From Protonemura montana (Eukaryota > Arthropoda > Insecta > Plecoptera > Nemouridae), in assembly GCA_947568835.1 (NCBI GenBank), contig CANOQG010000006.1, positions 62,001 to 126,000 of the forward strand: a DNA stretch of 64,000 nucleotides. Direction: 5' to 3'. Of the stretch, positions 47,905 to 61,460 are shown one piece after another. The translations under genes were made by a program, and so were the position numbers. Under the pieces are notes generated by a model that searched no databases, was not told where the DNA came from, and was given only the letters and a program-made list of their open reading frames with translations. Position 1 is the first letter of the stretch. Every line of letters starts with the position of its first letter.

Positions 47905-49574
47905 TCCTGCCCCATGTCCTGCCCTATGTCCTGCCCCATGTCCTGCCCCATTTTCTGCTCCATGTTCCACCCCATGTCCTGCCCCATGTCCCATGTCATG
48001 CCCCATGTCCTGCCCCATGTCCTGCCCCATGTCCTGTCCCATGTCCTGCTCCATGTCCTGCCCCATGTCTTACCTCATGTCCCATGTCCTGCCTCATGTC
48101 CTGCCCCATGTCCTGCCCCATATCCTGCCCCATGTCCTGCCCCATGTCTTGCCCCATGTCCCATGTCCTGCCCCATGTCCTGCCCCATGTCCTGCCCCAT
48201 GTCCTGCCCTATGTCCTGTCTTATGTCCTGCCCCATGTAATGCCCCATGTCCTGCTCCATGTCCTCCCCCTGTCCTGCCCTATGTCTTATGTCCTGCCCC
48301 ATGTCCTGCCTCATGTCCTGCCCCATGTCCTGCCCTATGTCCTGTCCCATGTCCTGCCCCATTTCCTGCCCCATGTCCTGCTCCATGTCCTGCCCCATGT
48401 CCTGCCCCATGTCCCGCTCCATGTCCTCCCCCTGTCCTGCCTTATGTCCCATGTCCTGCCCCATGTCCTGCCCCATGTCCTGCCCCATGTCCTGCCCCAT
48501 GTCCTGTCCCATGTCCTGCCCCATGTTTTGCCCCATGTCCTGCCCAATGTCCTGCCTCATGTCCTGCCCCATGTCCTGCCCCATGTCCTGCCCCATGTCC
48601 TGCCCCATGTCCTGCCCTATGTCCTGCCCCATGTCCTGCCCCATGTCCTGCCCTATGTCCTGTCCCATGTCCTGTCCCATGTCCTGCCCCATGTCCTGCC
48701 CCATGTCCTTCCCTATGTCCTGTCCCATGTCCTGCCCCATGTCCTGCCCCATGTCCTGCTCCATGTCCTGTCCCATGTCCTGCCCCATGTCCTGCCCCAT
48801 GTCCTGCCCTATGTCCTGCCCCATGTCTTGCCCCATGTCCCATGTCCTGCCCCATGTCCTGCCCCATGTCCTGCCCTATGTCCTGCCCCATGTCCTGCCC
48901 CATGTCCTGCCCCATGTCCTGCCCCATGTTCTGCCCTATGTCCTGCCCCATGTCCTGCCCCATGTCCCATGTCCTGCCCCACGTCCTGCCCCTTGTCCTG
49001 TCCCATTTCCTGCCCCATTTCCTGCCCCATGTCCTGCCCTATGTCCTGCCCCATGTCTTGCCCCATGTCCCATGTCCTGCCCCATGTCCTGCCCCATGTC
49101 CTGCCCTATGTCCTGCCCCATGTCCTGCCCCATGTCCTGCCCCATGTCCTGCCCCATGTCCTGCCCTATGTCCTGCCCCATGTCCTGCCCCATGTCCCAT
49201 GTCCTGCCCCATGTCCTGCCCCTTGTCCTGTCCCATTTCCTGCCCCATGTCCTGCCCCATGTCCTGCCCCATGTCCTGCCCCATGTCCTGCCCTATGTCC
49301 TGCCCCATGTCCTGCCCCATGTCCCATGTCCTGCCCCATGTCCTGCCCCTTGTCCTGTCCCATTTCCTGCCCCATGTCCTGCCCCATGTCCTGCCCCATG
49401 TCCTGCCCCATGTCCTGCCCCATGTCCTGCCCCATGTCTTGCCCCATGTCCCATGTCCTGCCCCATGTCCTGCCCCATGTCCTGCCCCATGTCCTGCCCT
49501 ATGTCCTGTCCCATGTCCTGTCCCATGTCATGTCCCATGTCCTGCTCCATGTCCTGCCCCATGTCCTGCTCCAT
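47905..49574 (+). repeat. 12-bp array, short middle block
   Basis: About 140 units of the same 12-mer and orientation as the main array, with one ATTTTCTGCTCC marker near 47951 and one ATGTAATGCCCC (TAA ending 48240). One unit reads CACGTCCTGCCCC at 48980-48992. The block ends where TGCTCCATGTCCTGCC runs straight into the module sequence GCATATCC at 49583, the junction of the 3.6-kb segmental duplication. Confidence 0.95.
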
Positions 49575-50947
49575 GTCCTGCCGCATATCCTGCCCAATGC
49601 CCCGACTATGTCGAACACATCTAACATCTTATGTTCTCCCCCATGTCCTGTCGCATGTCATGCACTATGTCCTGCCCCATGTCCTGTATCATGTCTTGTC
49701 TGACATCACCGCATCCGATGTCCTCTACCAGGAAGCCTCGGACCGCACTACTCCGCCTCCTCTGACCCATGACTTCCAAATCCCCTTATAGTGCTCCCAA
49801 GAAAGAAGAAAGAATGCCGCCTGCTGATCTCTTCATCGCTGCAATCATTTCCACCCATACCCTGCCTCATGTACTGCCATAAGTCCTGCCCTATGTTATG
49901 CCCTATGCCCTGCCCCATGAACTGTATTATGTCCTGACTGACATCACGGCATCTGATGTCCTCATCCCAGAAAGCCGAGGACCCCAATACTCCGCCTTCT
50001 GCCTTCAGCCAATCCTGTCCTGTCCTATGTCCTGCCCCATGTTATGCCCCACATCCTGCCGCATAGCTCCGACTATGTCAAACACATCTTAGGTCTTATG
50101 TCCTCCCCCATGTCCTGTCGCATGTCATGCACTATGTCCTGCCCCATGTCCTGTACCATGTCTTGTCTGACATAACCGCATCCGATGTCCTCTACCAGGA
50201 AGCCTCGGACCGCACTACTCCGCCTCCTCTGACCCATGACTTCCAAATCCCCTTATAGTGCTCCCAAGAAAGAAGAAAGAATGCCGCCTGCTGATCTACA
50301 TCGGGGCAATCATTTATACCCATACCCTGCCTCATGTACTGCCATAAGTCCTGCCCTATGTTATGCCCTATGCCCTGCCCCATGAACTGTATTATGTCCT
50401 GACTGACATCACGGCATCTGATGTCCTCATCCCAGAAAGCCGAGGACCGCAATACTCCGCCTTCTGGCTTCAGCCAGTCCTGTCCTGTCCTATGACCTGC
50501 CCCATGTTATGCCCCACATCCTGCCGCATATCCTGCCCAATGCCCCGACTATGTCAAACACATCTTGGGTCTTATGTCCTCCCCGATGTCCTGGGGCATG
50601 TCCTGCACCAAGTCCTGCCCCATGTCCTGCACCATGTCTTGTCTGACACCATCGCATCCGATGTCCTCATCCAGAATGCCGCGGACCCCGATACTTTGCC
50701 TTCTCAGACACATGGATTCCCAATTCATTTACACTGCTACTACGTTATAAGAAAGAATGCCCGCTAGATCGCGACCATCATTTTCACCGGAGACCAAACG
50801 CATCCTCCTCATCTCAGCTAGTTCTGCTCCATGTCCTGCCTTATGTCCTGATCCACATCCTGCCCCAAGTCCTGCCCCACGTTATGCCCTAAGCCCTGCC
50901 CTATGTCCTGTACGATGTCCTGTTTCGCCTCTACCGCCTCCTCTGCA

Positions 50948-51100
50948 GTTCATTGCCTCTGCCTTGCCGAAAGTTCATTGACCTCTGTTTTGCCGAAAGG
51001 TCATTCGCCTCTGATTTGCCCATGTCATTGACCTCTGTCTTGCCGAAAGTTCATTGACCTCTCTTTAGCCGAAAGGTCATCGACCTTTGTCTTGCTGAAC
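50948..51100 (+). repeat. 25-27-bp minisatellite, six copies (copy B)
   Basis: Same six units as 47286-47438, shifted by 3662 bp, with no difference that I could see. Confidence 0.85.
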
Positions 51101-51566
51101 AACATCTCGACAAGAGCCAGAGCTTTCTGACCGTGCGCCACACAAAGGAGAGCAATCTCGAATCAGCAAGTCTAATCCGACGCCAGAGACACGTTGACGA
51201 GCCATGAATTCCTCCACGGGCTTCGTCTGCGATCGTTGCGACAATGTCTTCAGGTCGTTTGCCGACTCGGACGGCTAACGTCCGAATGACACGGCGGCTT
51301 TCTAGCCTGCGCTACGGTAGTTAATATACACAACGGCTACTGTCGCAGGCAGTCAACGAGCCGCAAACATCGTTCCCTTCTACGTAGGATCCAGAATCAC
51401 TCGATACGGACCATCTCCCCGACGCGCCATGGTCTCGGTGCTCTCGCGTCACCCTCCGTCGCGCGGGGGGTTAGGTTGCCACCGACGCGTAATACCAGTC
51501 TTTTAGCTACAATAGATTAGGCTTAGTGGTGGTTGTTAGTTCACCTCGTGGTGGTCGACACGAGGC
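51101..51566. other. Complex non-repetitive sequence (copy B)
   Basis: Copy of 47439-47904, apparently identical. The two copies place the same array/complex-sequence junction twice, at 47905 and 51567. Confidence 0.6.
51204..51278 (+). other. Tiny frame with C-x2-C motif (copy B)
   Basis: Same 24-codon frame as at 47542, in the second duplicated block. The duplication is too recent for its conservation to say anything about function. Confidence 0.15.
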
Positions 51567-52439
51567 TCCTGCCCCATGTCCTGCCCTATGTCCTGCCCCA
51601 TGTCCTGCCCCATTTTCTGCTCCATGTCCCGCCCCATGTCCTGCCCCATGTCCCATATCATGCCCCATGTCCTGCCCCATGTCCTGCCCCATGTCCTGTC
51701 CCATGTCCTGCTCCATGTCCTGCCCCATGTCCTGCCCCATGTCCTGCCCCATGTCCTGTCCCATGTCCTGCCCCATGTCCTGCCCCATGTCCTGCCCTAT
51801 GTCCTGCCCCATGTCCTGCCCCATGTCCTGCCCCATGTCTTGCCCCATGTCCCATGTCCTGCCCCATGTCCTGCCCCATGTCCTGCCCCATGTCCTGCTC
51901 CATGTCCTGCCCCATGTCCTGCCCCATGTCCTGCCCTATGTCCTGCCCCATGTCCTGCCCCATGTCCTGCCCCATGTCCTGCCCTATGTCCTGCCCCATG
52001 TCCTGCCCCATGTCTTGCCCTATGTCCTGTCCCATGTCCTGTCCCATGTCATGTCCCATGTCCTGCCCCATGTCCTGCCCCATGTCCTGCCCCATGTCCT
52101 GGCCTATGTCCTGCCCAATGTCCTGTCCCATGTCCTGCCCCATGTCCTGCCCCATGTCCTGCCCCATGTCCTGTCCCATGTCCTGCCTCATGTCCTGCCC
52201 CATGTCCTGCCCCATAGCCTGGCCTATGTCCTGCCCAATGTCCTGTCCCATGTCCTGCCCCATGTCCTGCCCCATGTCCTGCCCCATGTCCTGCCCCATG
52301 TCCTGCCCCATGTCCTGTCCCATGTCATGTCCCATGTCCTGCTCCATGTCCTGCCCCATGTCCTGCCCCATGTCCTGCCCTATGTCCTGCCCCATGTCCT
52401 GCCCCATGTCCTGCCCCATGTCCTGCCCCATGTCCTGCC

Positions 52440-54285
52440 CTATGTCCTGCCCCATGTCCTGCCCCATGTCTTGCCCCATGTCCCATGTCCTGCCCCATGT
52501 CCTGCCCCATGTCCTACCCCATGTCCTGCCCTATGTCCTGTCTTATGTCCTGCCCCATGTCCTGCCCCATGTCCTGCTCCATGTCCTGCCCCATGTCCTG
52601 CTCCATGTCCCATGTCCTGCCCCATGTCCTGCCCCATGTCCTGTCCCATGTCCTGCCTCATGTCCTGCCCCATGTCCTGCCCCATGTCCTGCCCCATGTC
52701 CTGCCCCATGTCCTGTCCCATGTCCTGCCCCATGTCATGCCCCATGTCCTGCCCCATGTCCTGCCCCATGTCCCATGTCCTGCCCCATGTCCTGCCCTTT
52801 GTCCTGTCCCATTTCCTGCCCCATGTCCTGCCCCATGTCCTGCCCCATGTCCTGCCCCATGTCCTGCCCCATGTTCTGCCCCATGTCCTGCCCTATGTCT
52901 TGCCCCATGTCCCATGTCCTGCCCCATGTCCTGCCCCATGTCCTGCCCCATGTCCTTCCCTATGTCCTGTCCTATGTCCTGCCCCATGTCCTGCCCCATG
53001 TCCTGCTCCATGTCCTCCCCCTGTCCTGCCCCATGTCCCATGTCCTGCCCCATGTCCTGCCCCATGTCCTGCCCCATGTCCTGCCCTATGTCCTGTCTCA
53101 TGTCCTGCCCCATGTCCTGCCCCATGTCCTGCCCTATGTCCTGCCCCATGTCTTGCCCCATGTCCCATGTCCTGCCCCATGTCCTGCCCCATGTCCTGCC
53201 CCATGTCCTGCCCTATGTCCTGCCCCATGTCCTGCCCCATTTTCTGCTCCATGTACCACCCCATGTCCTGCCCCATGTCCCATGTCATGCCCCATGTCCT
53301 GCCCCATGTCCTGCCCCATGTCCTGTCCCATGTCCTGCTCCATGTCCTGCCCCATGTCTTACCTCATGTCCCATGTCCTGGCTCATGTCCTGCCCCATGT
53401 CCTGCCCCATATCCTGCCCCATGTCCTGCCCCATGTCCTGCCCCATGTCCTGTCCCATGTCCTGCCCAATGTCCTGCCCCATGTCCTGCTCCATGTCCTG
53501 CCCCATGTCCTGCCCCATGTCCTGCCCTATGTCCTGCCCCATGTCCTGCCCCATGTCCTGCCCCATGTCCTGCCCTATGTCCTGCCCCATGTCCTGCCCC
53601 ATGTCCTGCCCCATGTCCTGTCCCATGTCATGTCCCATGTCCTGCTCCATGTCCTGCCCCATGTCCTGCCCCATGTCCTGCCCTATGTCCTGCCCCATGT
53701 CCTGCCCCATGTGCTGCCCCATGTCCTGCCCCATGTCCTGCCCCATGTCCTGCCCCATGTCCTGCCCCATGTCCCATGTCCTGCCCCATGTCCTGCCCCT
53801 TGTCCTGTCCCATTTCCTGCCCCATGTCCTACCCCATGTCCTGCCCCATGTCCTGCCCCATGTCCTGCCCCATGTAATGCCCCATGTCCTGCTCCATGTC
53901 CTCCCCCTGTCCTGCCCTATGTCTTATGTCCTGCCCCATGTCCTGCCTCATGTCCTGCCCCATGTCCTTCCCTATGTCCTGTCCCATGTCCTGCCCCATT
54001 TCCTGCCCCATGTCCTACTCCATGTCCTGCCCCATGTCCTGCCCCATGTCCCGCTCCATGTCCTCCCCCTGTCCTGCCTCATGTCCCATGTCCTGCCCCA
54101 TGTCCTGCCCCATGTCCTGCCCCATGTCCTGCCAGATGTCCTGTCCCATGTCCTGCCCCATGTTTTGCCCCATGTCCTGTCCAATGTCCTGCCTTATGTC
54201 CTGTCCCATGTCCTGCCCCATGTCCTGCCCCATGTCCTGCCCCATGTCCTGCCCTATGTCCTGCCCCATGTCCTGCCCCATGTCC
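52440..54285 (+). repeat. Right-array block D4, copy 1
   Basis: Matches 58187 to about 60008. The offset is 5747 bp to about 53770 and 5723 bp afterwards (TAA ends 53877 and 59600), a loss of two 12-bp units in the second copy. Both copies carry the rare ATGTACCACCCC, CTGGCTC and CATGTGCTGCC variants, which supports a shared origin. Confidence 0.78.
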
Positions 54286-56849
54286 TGCCCTATGTCCTGT
54301 CCCTGTCCTGTCCCATGTCCTGCCCCATGTCCTGCCCCATGTCCTTCCCTATGTCCTGTCCCATGTCCTGCCCCATGTCCTGCCCCATGTCCTGCTCCAT
54401 GTCCTGTCCCATGTCCTGCCCCATGTCCTGCCCCATGTCCTGCCCCATGTCCTGCCCTATGTCCTGTCCCATGTCCTGCCCCATGTCCTGCCCCATGTCC
54501 TGCACCATGTCCTGCCCCATGTCTTTCCCCATGTCCCATGTCCTGCCCCATGTCCTGCCCCATGTCCTGCCTCATGTCCTGCCTCATGTCCTGCCCCATG
54601 TCCTGCCCTATGTCCTGCACCATGTCCTGCCCCATGTCCTGCCCCATGTCCTGCCCCATGTCCTGCCCCATGTCCTGCCCCATGTCCTGCCCCATGTCCC
54701 ATGTCCTGCCCCATGTCCTGCCCCTTGTCCTGTCCCATTTCCTGCCCCATGTCCTACCCCATGTCCTGCCCCATGTCCTGCCCCATGTCCTGCCCCATGT
54801 CCTGCCTCATGTCCTGCCCCATGTCTTGCCCCATGTCCCATGTCCTGCCCCATGTCCTGCCCCATGTCCTGCCCCATGTCCTGCCCTATGTCCTGTCTTA
54901 TGTCCTGCCCCATGTAATGCCCCATGTCCTGCTCCATGTCCTCCCCCTGTCCTGCCCTATGTCTTATGTCCTGCCCCATGTCCTGCCTCATGTCCTGCCC
55001 CATGTCCTGCCCTATGTCCTGTCCCATGTCCTGCCCCATTTCCTGCCCCATGTCCTGCTCCATGTCCTGCCCCATGTCCTGCCCCATGTCCCGCTCCATG
55101 TCCTCCCCCTGTCCTGCCTTATGTCCCATGTCCTGCCCCATGTCCTGCCCCATGTCCTGCCCCATGTCCTGCCCCATGTCCTGTCCCATGTCCTGCCCCA
55201 TGTTTTGCCCCATGTCCTGTCCAATGTCCTGCCTCATGTCCTGCCCCATGTCCTGCCCCATGTCCTGCCCCATGTCCTGCCCCATGTCCTGCCCTATGTC
55301 CTGCCCCATGTCCTGCCCCATGTCCTGCCCTATGTCCTGTCCCATGTCCTGTCCCATGTCCTGCCCCATGTCCTGCCCCATGTCCTTCCCTATGTCCTGT
55401 CCCATGTCCTGCCCCATGTCCTGCCCCATGTCCTGCTCCATGTCCTGTCCCATGTCCTGCCCCATGTCCTGCCCCATGTCCTGCCCCATGTCCTGCCCTA
55501 TGTCCTGTCCCATGTCCTGCCCCATGTCCTGCCCCATGTCCTGCCCTATGTCCTGCCCCATGTCTTGCCCCATGTCCCATGTCCTGCCCCATGTCCTGCC
55601 CCATGTCCTGCCCTATGTCCTGCCCCATGTCCTGCCCCATGTCCTGCCCCATGTCCTGCCCCATGTCCTGCCCTATGTCCTGCCCCATGTCCTGCCCCAT
55701 GTCCCATGTCCTGCCCCATGTCCTGCCCCTTGTCCTGTCCCATTTCCTGCCCCATGTCCTGCCCCATGTCCTGCCCCATGTCCTGCCCCATGTCCTGCCC
55801 CATGTCTTGCCCCATGTCCCATGTCCTGCCCCATGTCCTGCCCCATTTCCTGCCCCATGTCCTGCCCTATGTCCTGTCCCATGTCCTGTCCCATGTCATG
55901 TCCCATGTCCTGCTCCATGTCCTGCCCCATGTCCTGCCCCATGTCCTGCCCTATGTCCTGCCCCATGTCCTGCCCCATGTCCTGCCCTATGTCCTGCCCC
56001 ATGTCCTGCCCCATGTCCTGCCCTATGTCCTGCCCCATGTCCTGCCCCATGTCCCATGTCCTGCCCCATGTCCTGCCCCTTGTCCTGTCCCATTTCCTGC
56101 CCCATGTCCTGCCCCATGTCCTGCCCCATGTCCTGCCCCATGTCCTGCCCCATGTCCTGCCCCATGTCTTGCCCCATGTCCCATGTCCTGCCCCATGTCC
56201 TGCCCCATGTCCTACCCCATGTCCTGCCCTATGTCCTGTCTTATGTCCTGCCCCATGTCCTGCCCCATGTCCTGCTCCATGTCCTGCCCCATGTCCTGCT
56301 CCATGTCCCATGTCCTGCCCCATGTCCTGCCCCATGTCCTGTCCCATGTCCTGCCTCATGTCCTGCCCCATGTCCTGCCCCATGTTCTGCCCCATGTCCT
56401 GCCCCATGTCCTGTCCCATGTCCTGCCCCATGTCATGCCCCATGTCCTGCCCCATGTCCTGCCCCATGTCCCATGTCCTGCCCCATGTCCTGCCCTTTGT
56501 CCTGTCCCATTTCCTGCCCCATGTCCTGCCCCATGTCCTGCCCCATGTCCTGCCCCATGTCCTGCCCCATGTTCTGCCCCATGTCCTGCCCTATGTCTTG
56601 CCCCATGTCCCATGTCCTGCCCCATGTCCTGCCCCATGTCCTGCCCCATGTCCTTCCCTATGTCCTGTCCTATGTCCTGCCCCATGTCCTGCCCCATGTC
56701 CTGCTCCATGTCCTCCCCCTGTCCTGCCCCATGTCCCATGTCCTGCCCCATGTCCTGCCCCATGTCCTGCCCCATGTCCTGCCCTATGTCCTGTCCCATG
56801 TCCTGCCCCATGTCCTGCCCCATGTCCTGCCCTATGTCCTGCCCCATGT

Positions 56850-58170
56850 CTTGCCCCATGTCCCATGTCCTGCCCCATGTCCTGCCCCATGTCCTGCCCC
56901 ATGTCCTGCCCTATGTCCTGCCCCATGTCCTGCCCCATTTTCTGCTCCATGTTTCACCCCATGTCCTGCCCCATGTCCCATGTCATGCCCCATGTCCTGC
57001 CCCATGTCCTGCCCCATGTCCTGTCCCATGTCCTGCTCCATGTCCTGCCCCATGTCTTACCTCATGTCCCATGTCCTGCCTCATGTCCTGCCCCATGTCC
57101 TGCCCCATATCCTGCCCCATGTCCTGCCCCATGTCCTGTCCCATGTCCTGCCCAATGTCCTGCACCATGTCCTGCTCCATGTCCTGCCCCATGTCCTGCC
57201 CCATGTCCTGCCCTATGTCCTGCCCCATGTCCTGCCCCATGTCCTGCCCCATGTCCTGCCCTATGTCCTGCCCCATGTCCTGCCCCATGTCCTGCCCCAT
57301 GTCCTGTCCCATGTCATGTCCCATGTCCTGCTCCATGTCCTGCCCCATGTCCTGCCCCATGTCCTGCCCTATGTCCTGCCCCATGTCCTGCCCCATGTCC
57401 TGCCCCATGTCCTGCCCCATGTCCTGCCCTATGTCCTGCCCCATGTCCTGCCCCATGTCCCATGTCCTGCCCCATGTCCTGCCCCTTGTCCTGTCCCATT
57501 TCCTGCCCCATGTCCTACCCCATGTCCTGCCCCATGTCCTGCCCCATGTCCTGCCCCATGTCCTGCCTCATGTCCTGCCCCATGTCTTGCCCCATGTCCC
57601 ATGTCCTGCCCCATGTCCTGCCCCATGTCCTGCCCCATGTCCTGCCCTATGTCCTGTCTTATGTCCTGCCCCATGTAATGCCCCATGTCCTGCTCCATGT
57701 CCTCCCCCTGTCCTGCCCTATGTCTTATGTCCTGCCCCATGTTCTGCCTCATGTCCTGCCCCATGTCCTGCCCTATGTCCTGTCCCATGTCCTGCCCCAT
57801 TTCCTGCCCCATGTCCTGCTCCATGTCCTGCCCCATGTCCTGCCCCATGTCCCGCTCCATGTCCTCCCCCTGTCGTGCCTCATGTCCCATGTCCTGCCCC
57901 ATGTCCTGCCCCATGTCCTGCCCCATGTCCTGTCCCATGTCCTGCCCCATGTTTTGCCCCATGTCCTGTCCAATGTCCTGCCTTATGTCCTGCCCCATGT
58001 CCTGCCCCATGTCCTGCCCCATGTCCTGCCCCATGTCCTGTCCAATGTCCTGCCTTATGTCCTGCCCCATGTCCTGCCCCATGTCCTGCCCCATGTCCTG
58101 CCCCATGTCCTGCCCTATGTCCTGCCCCATGTCCTGCCCCATGTCCTGCCCTATGTCCTGTCCCATGTCC
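56850..58170 (+). repeat. Right-array block D5, copy 1
   Basis: Matches about 60127-61460 at an offset of 3277 bp (TAA ends 57678 and 60955). Shared rare variants include ATGTTTCACCCC, CATGTTCTGCCTC and TGTCGTGCCTC. The copies differ by one 12-bp unit near 57.95 kb. Confidence 0.76.
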
Positions 58171-58186
58171 TGTCCCATGTCCTGCC

Positions 58187-60008
58187 CTATGTCCTGCCCC
58201 ATGTCCTGCCCCATGTCTTGCCCCATGTCCCATGTCCTGCCCCATGTCCTGCCCCATGTCCTACCCCATGTCCTGCCCTATGTCCTGTCTTATGTCCTGC
58301 CCCATGTCCTGCCCCATGTCCTGCTCCATGTCCTGCCCCATGTCCTGCTCCATGTCCCATGTCCTGCCCCATGTCCTGCCCCATGTCCTGTCCCATGTCC
58401 TGCCTCATGTCCTGCCCCATGTCCTGCCCCATGTCCTGCCCCATGTCCTGCCCCATGTCCTGTCCCATGTCCTGCCCCATGTCATGCCCCATGTCCTGCC
58501 CCATGTCCTGCCCCATGTCCCATGTCCTGCCCCATGTCCTGCCCTTTGTCCTGTCCCATTTCCTGCCCCATGTCCTGCCCCATGTCCTGCCCCATGTCCT
58601 GCCCCATGTCCTGCCCCATGTTCTGCCCCATGTCCTGCCCTATGTCTTGCCCCATGTCCCATGTCCTGCCCCATGTCCTGCCCCATGTCCTGCCCCATGT
58701 CCTTCCCTATGTCCTGTCCTATGTCCTGCCCCATGTCCTGCCCCATGTCCTGCTCCATGTCCTCCCCCTGTCCTGCCCCATGTCCCATGTCCTGCCCCAT
58801 GTCCTGCCCCATGTCCTGCCCCATGTCCTGCTCTATGTCCTGTCCCATGTCCTGCCCCATGTCCTGCCCCATGTCCTGCCCTATGTCCTGCCCCATGTCT
58901 TGCCCCATGTCCCATGTCCTGCCCCATGTCCTGCCCCATGTCCTGCCCCATGTCCTGCCCTATGTCCTGCCCCATGTCCTGCCCCATTTTCTGCTCCATG
59001 TACCACCCCATGTCCTGCCCCATGTCCCATGTCATGCCCCATGTCCTGCCCCATGTCCTGCCCCATGTCCTGTCCCATGTCCTGCTCCATGTCCTGCCCC
59101 ATGTCTTACCTCATGTCCCATGTCCTGGCTCATGTCCTGCCCCATGTCCTGCCCCATATCCTGCCCCATGTCCTGCCCCATGTCCTGCCCCATGTCCTGT
59201 CCCATGTCCTGCCCAATGTCCTGCCCCATGTCCTGCTCCATGTCCTGCCCCATGTCCTGCCCCATGTCCTGCCCTATGTCCTGCCCCATGTCCTGCCCCA
59301 TGTCCTGCCCCATGTCCTGCCCTATGTCCTGCCCCATGTCCTGCCCCATGTCCTGCCCCATGTCCTGTCCCATGTCATGTCCCATGTCCTGCTCCATGTC
59401 CTGCCCCATGTCCTGCCCCATGTCCTGCCCTATGTCCTGCCCCATGTCCTGCCCCATGTGCTGCCCCATGTCCTGCCCCATGTCCTGCCCCATGTCCCAT
59501 GTCCTGCCCCATGTCCTGCCCCTTGTCCTGTCCCATTTCCTGCCCCATGTCCTACCCCATGTCCTGCCCCATGTCCTGCCCCATGTCCTGCCCCATGTAA
59601 TGCCCCATGTCCTGCTCCATGTCCTCCCCCTGTCCTGCCCTATGTCTTATGTCCTGCCCCATGTCCTGCCTCATGTCCTGCCCCATGTCCTTCCCTATGT
59701 CCTGTCCCATGTCCTGCCCCATTTCCTGCCCCATGTCCTGCTCCATGTCCTGCCCCATGTCCTGCCCCATGTCCCGCTCCATGTCCTCCCCCTGTCCTGC
59801 CTCATGTCCCATGTCCTGCCCCATGTCCTGCCCCATGTCCTGCCCCATGTCCTGCCAGATGTCCTGTCCCATGTCCTGCCCCATGTTTTGCCCCATGTCC
59901 TGTCCAATGTCCTGCCTTATGTCCTGTCCCATGTCCTGCCCCATGTCCTGCCCCATGTCCTGCCCCATGTCCTGCCCTATGTCCTGCCCCATGTCCTGCC
60001 CCATGTCC
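58187..60008 (+). repeat. Right-array block D4, copy 2
   Basis: Second copy of 52440-54285, with the rare variants ATGTACCACCCC near 58998, CTGGCTC near 59126 and CATGTGCTGCC near 59456. Confidence 0.78.
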
Positions 60009-60126
60009 TTCCTTATGTCCTGTCCCATGTCCTGCCCCATGTCCTGCCCCATGTCCTGCTCCATGTCCTGTCCCATGTCCTGCCCCATGTCCTGCCCCAT
60101 GTCCTGCCCTATGTCCTGCCCAAAGT

Positions 60127-61460
60127 CTTGCCCCATGTCCCATGTCCTGCCCCATGTCCTGCCCCATGTCCTGCCCCATGTCCTGCCCTATGTCCTGCCC
60201 CATGTCCTGCCCCATTTTCTGCTCCATGTTTCACCCCATGTCCTGCCCCATGTCCCATGTCATGCCCCATGTCCTGCCCCATGTCCTGCCCCATGTCCTG
60301 ACCCATGTCCTGCTCCATGTCCTGCCCCATGTCTTACCTCATGTCCCATGTCCTGCCTCATGTCCTGCCCCATGTCCTGCCCCATATCCTGCCCCATGTC
60401 CTGCCCCATGTCCTGTCCCATGTCCTGCCCAATGTCCTGCCCCATGTCCTGCTCCATGTCCTGCCCCATGTCCTGCCCCATGTCCTGCCCTATGTCCTGC
60501 CCCATGTCCTGCCCCATGTCCTGCCCCATGTCCTGCCCTATGTCCTGCCCCATGTCCTGCCCCATGTCCTGCCCCATGTCCTGTCCCATGTCATGTCCCA
60601 TGTCCTGCTCCATGTCCTGCCCCATGTCCTGCCCCATGTCCTGCCCTATGTCCTGCCCCATGTCCTGCCCCATGTCCTGCCCCATGTCCTGCCCCATGTC
60701 CTGCCCTATGTCCTGCCCCATGTCCTGCCCCATGTCCCATGTCCTGCCCCATGTCCTGCCCCTTGTCCTGTCCCATTTCCTGCCCCATGTCCTACCCCAT
60801 GTCCTGCCCCATGTCCTGCCCCATGTCCTGCCCCATGTCCTGCCTCATGTCCTGCCCCATGTCTTGCCCCATGTCCCATGTCCTGCCCCATGTCCTGCCC
60901 CATGTCCTGCCCCATGTCCTGCCCTATGTCCTGTCATATGTCCTGCCCCATGTAATGCCCCATGTCCTGCTCCATGTCCTCCCCCTGTCCTGCCCTATGT
61001 CTTATGTCCTGCCCCATGTTCTGCCTCATGTCCTGCCCCATGTCCTGCCCTATGTCCTGTCCCATGTCCTGCCCCATTTCCTGCCCCATGTCCTGCTCCA
61101 TGTCCTGCCCCATGTCCTGCCCCATGTCCCGCTCCATGTCCTCCCCCTGTCGTGCCTCATGTCCCATGTCCTGCCCCATGTCCTGCCCCATGTCCTGCCC
61201 CATGTCCTGCCCCATGTCCTGTCCCATGTCCTGCCCCATGTTTTGCCCCATGTCCTGTCCAATGTCCTGCCTTATGTCCTGCCCCATGTCCTGCCCCATG
61301 TCCTGCCCCATGTCCTGCCCCATGTCCTGTCCAATGTCCTGCCTTATGTCCTGCCCCATGTCCTGCCCCATGTCCTGCCCCATGTCCTGCCCCATGTCCT
61401 GCCCTATGTCCTGCCCCATGTCCTGCCCCATGTCCTGCCCTATGTCCTGTCCCATGTCCT
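60127..61460 (+). repeat. Right-array block D5, copy 2
   Basis: Second copy of 56850-58170. Private changes include CTGACCCATG near 60299 and CTGTCATATG near 60933. Confidence 0.76.

Larger units (their letters stand above)
45943..48068 (+). repeat. Segmental duplication, copy 1
   Basis: Matches 49575-51730. The offset is 3632 bp up to 46853 and 3662 bp after it, because this copy lacks 30 bp that the other copy has at 50486-50515. The block spans the last modules, the 25-27-bp minisatellite, the complex sequence and the first 160 bp of array. Few substitutions are visible, for example CTACATCGCG here against CTTCATCGCT at 49831. Confidence 0.9.
49575..51730 (+). repeat. Segmental duplication, copy 2
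   Basis: Second copy of 45943-48068, 30 bp longer because of TGTCCTATGACC...CCCC at 50486-50515. Module starts lie at 49868 and 50333. At its right end it differs from copy 1 by TCCCGCCCC for TTCCACCCC near 51627 and CATATCATG for CATGTCATG near 51654, then diverges. Confidence 0.9.

Noticed and set aside
51533..60301. Open frame of 2,922 codons starting in the complex sequence
   Set aside because: It needs a non-ATG start and is satellite translation for almost all its length.
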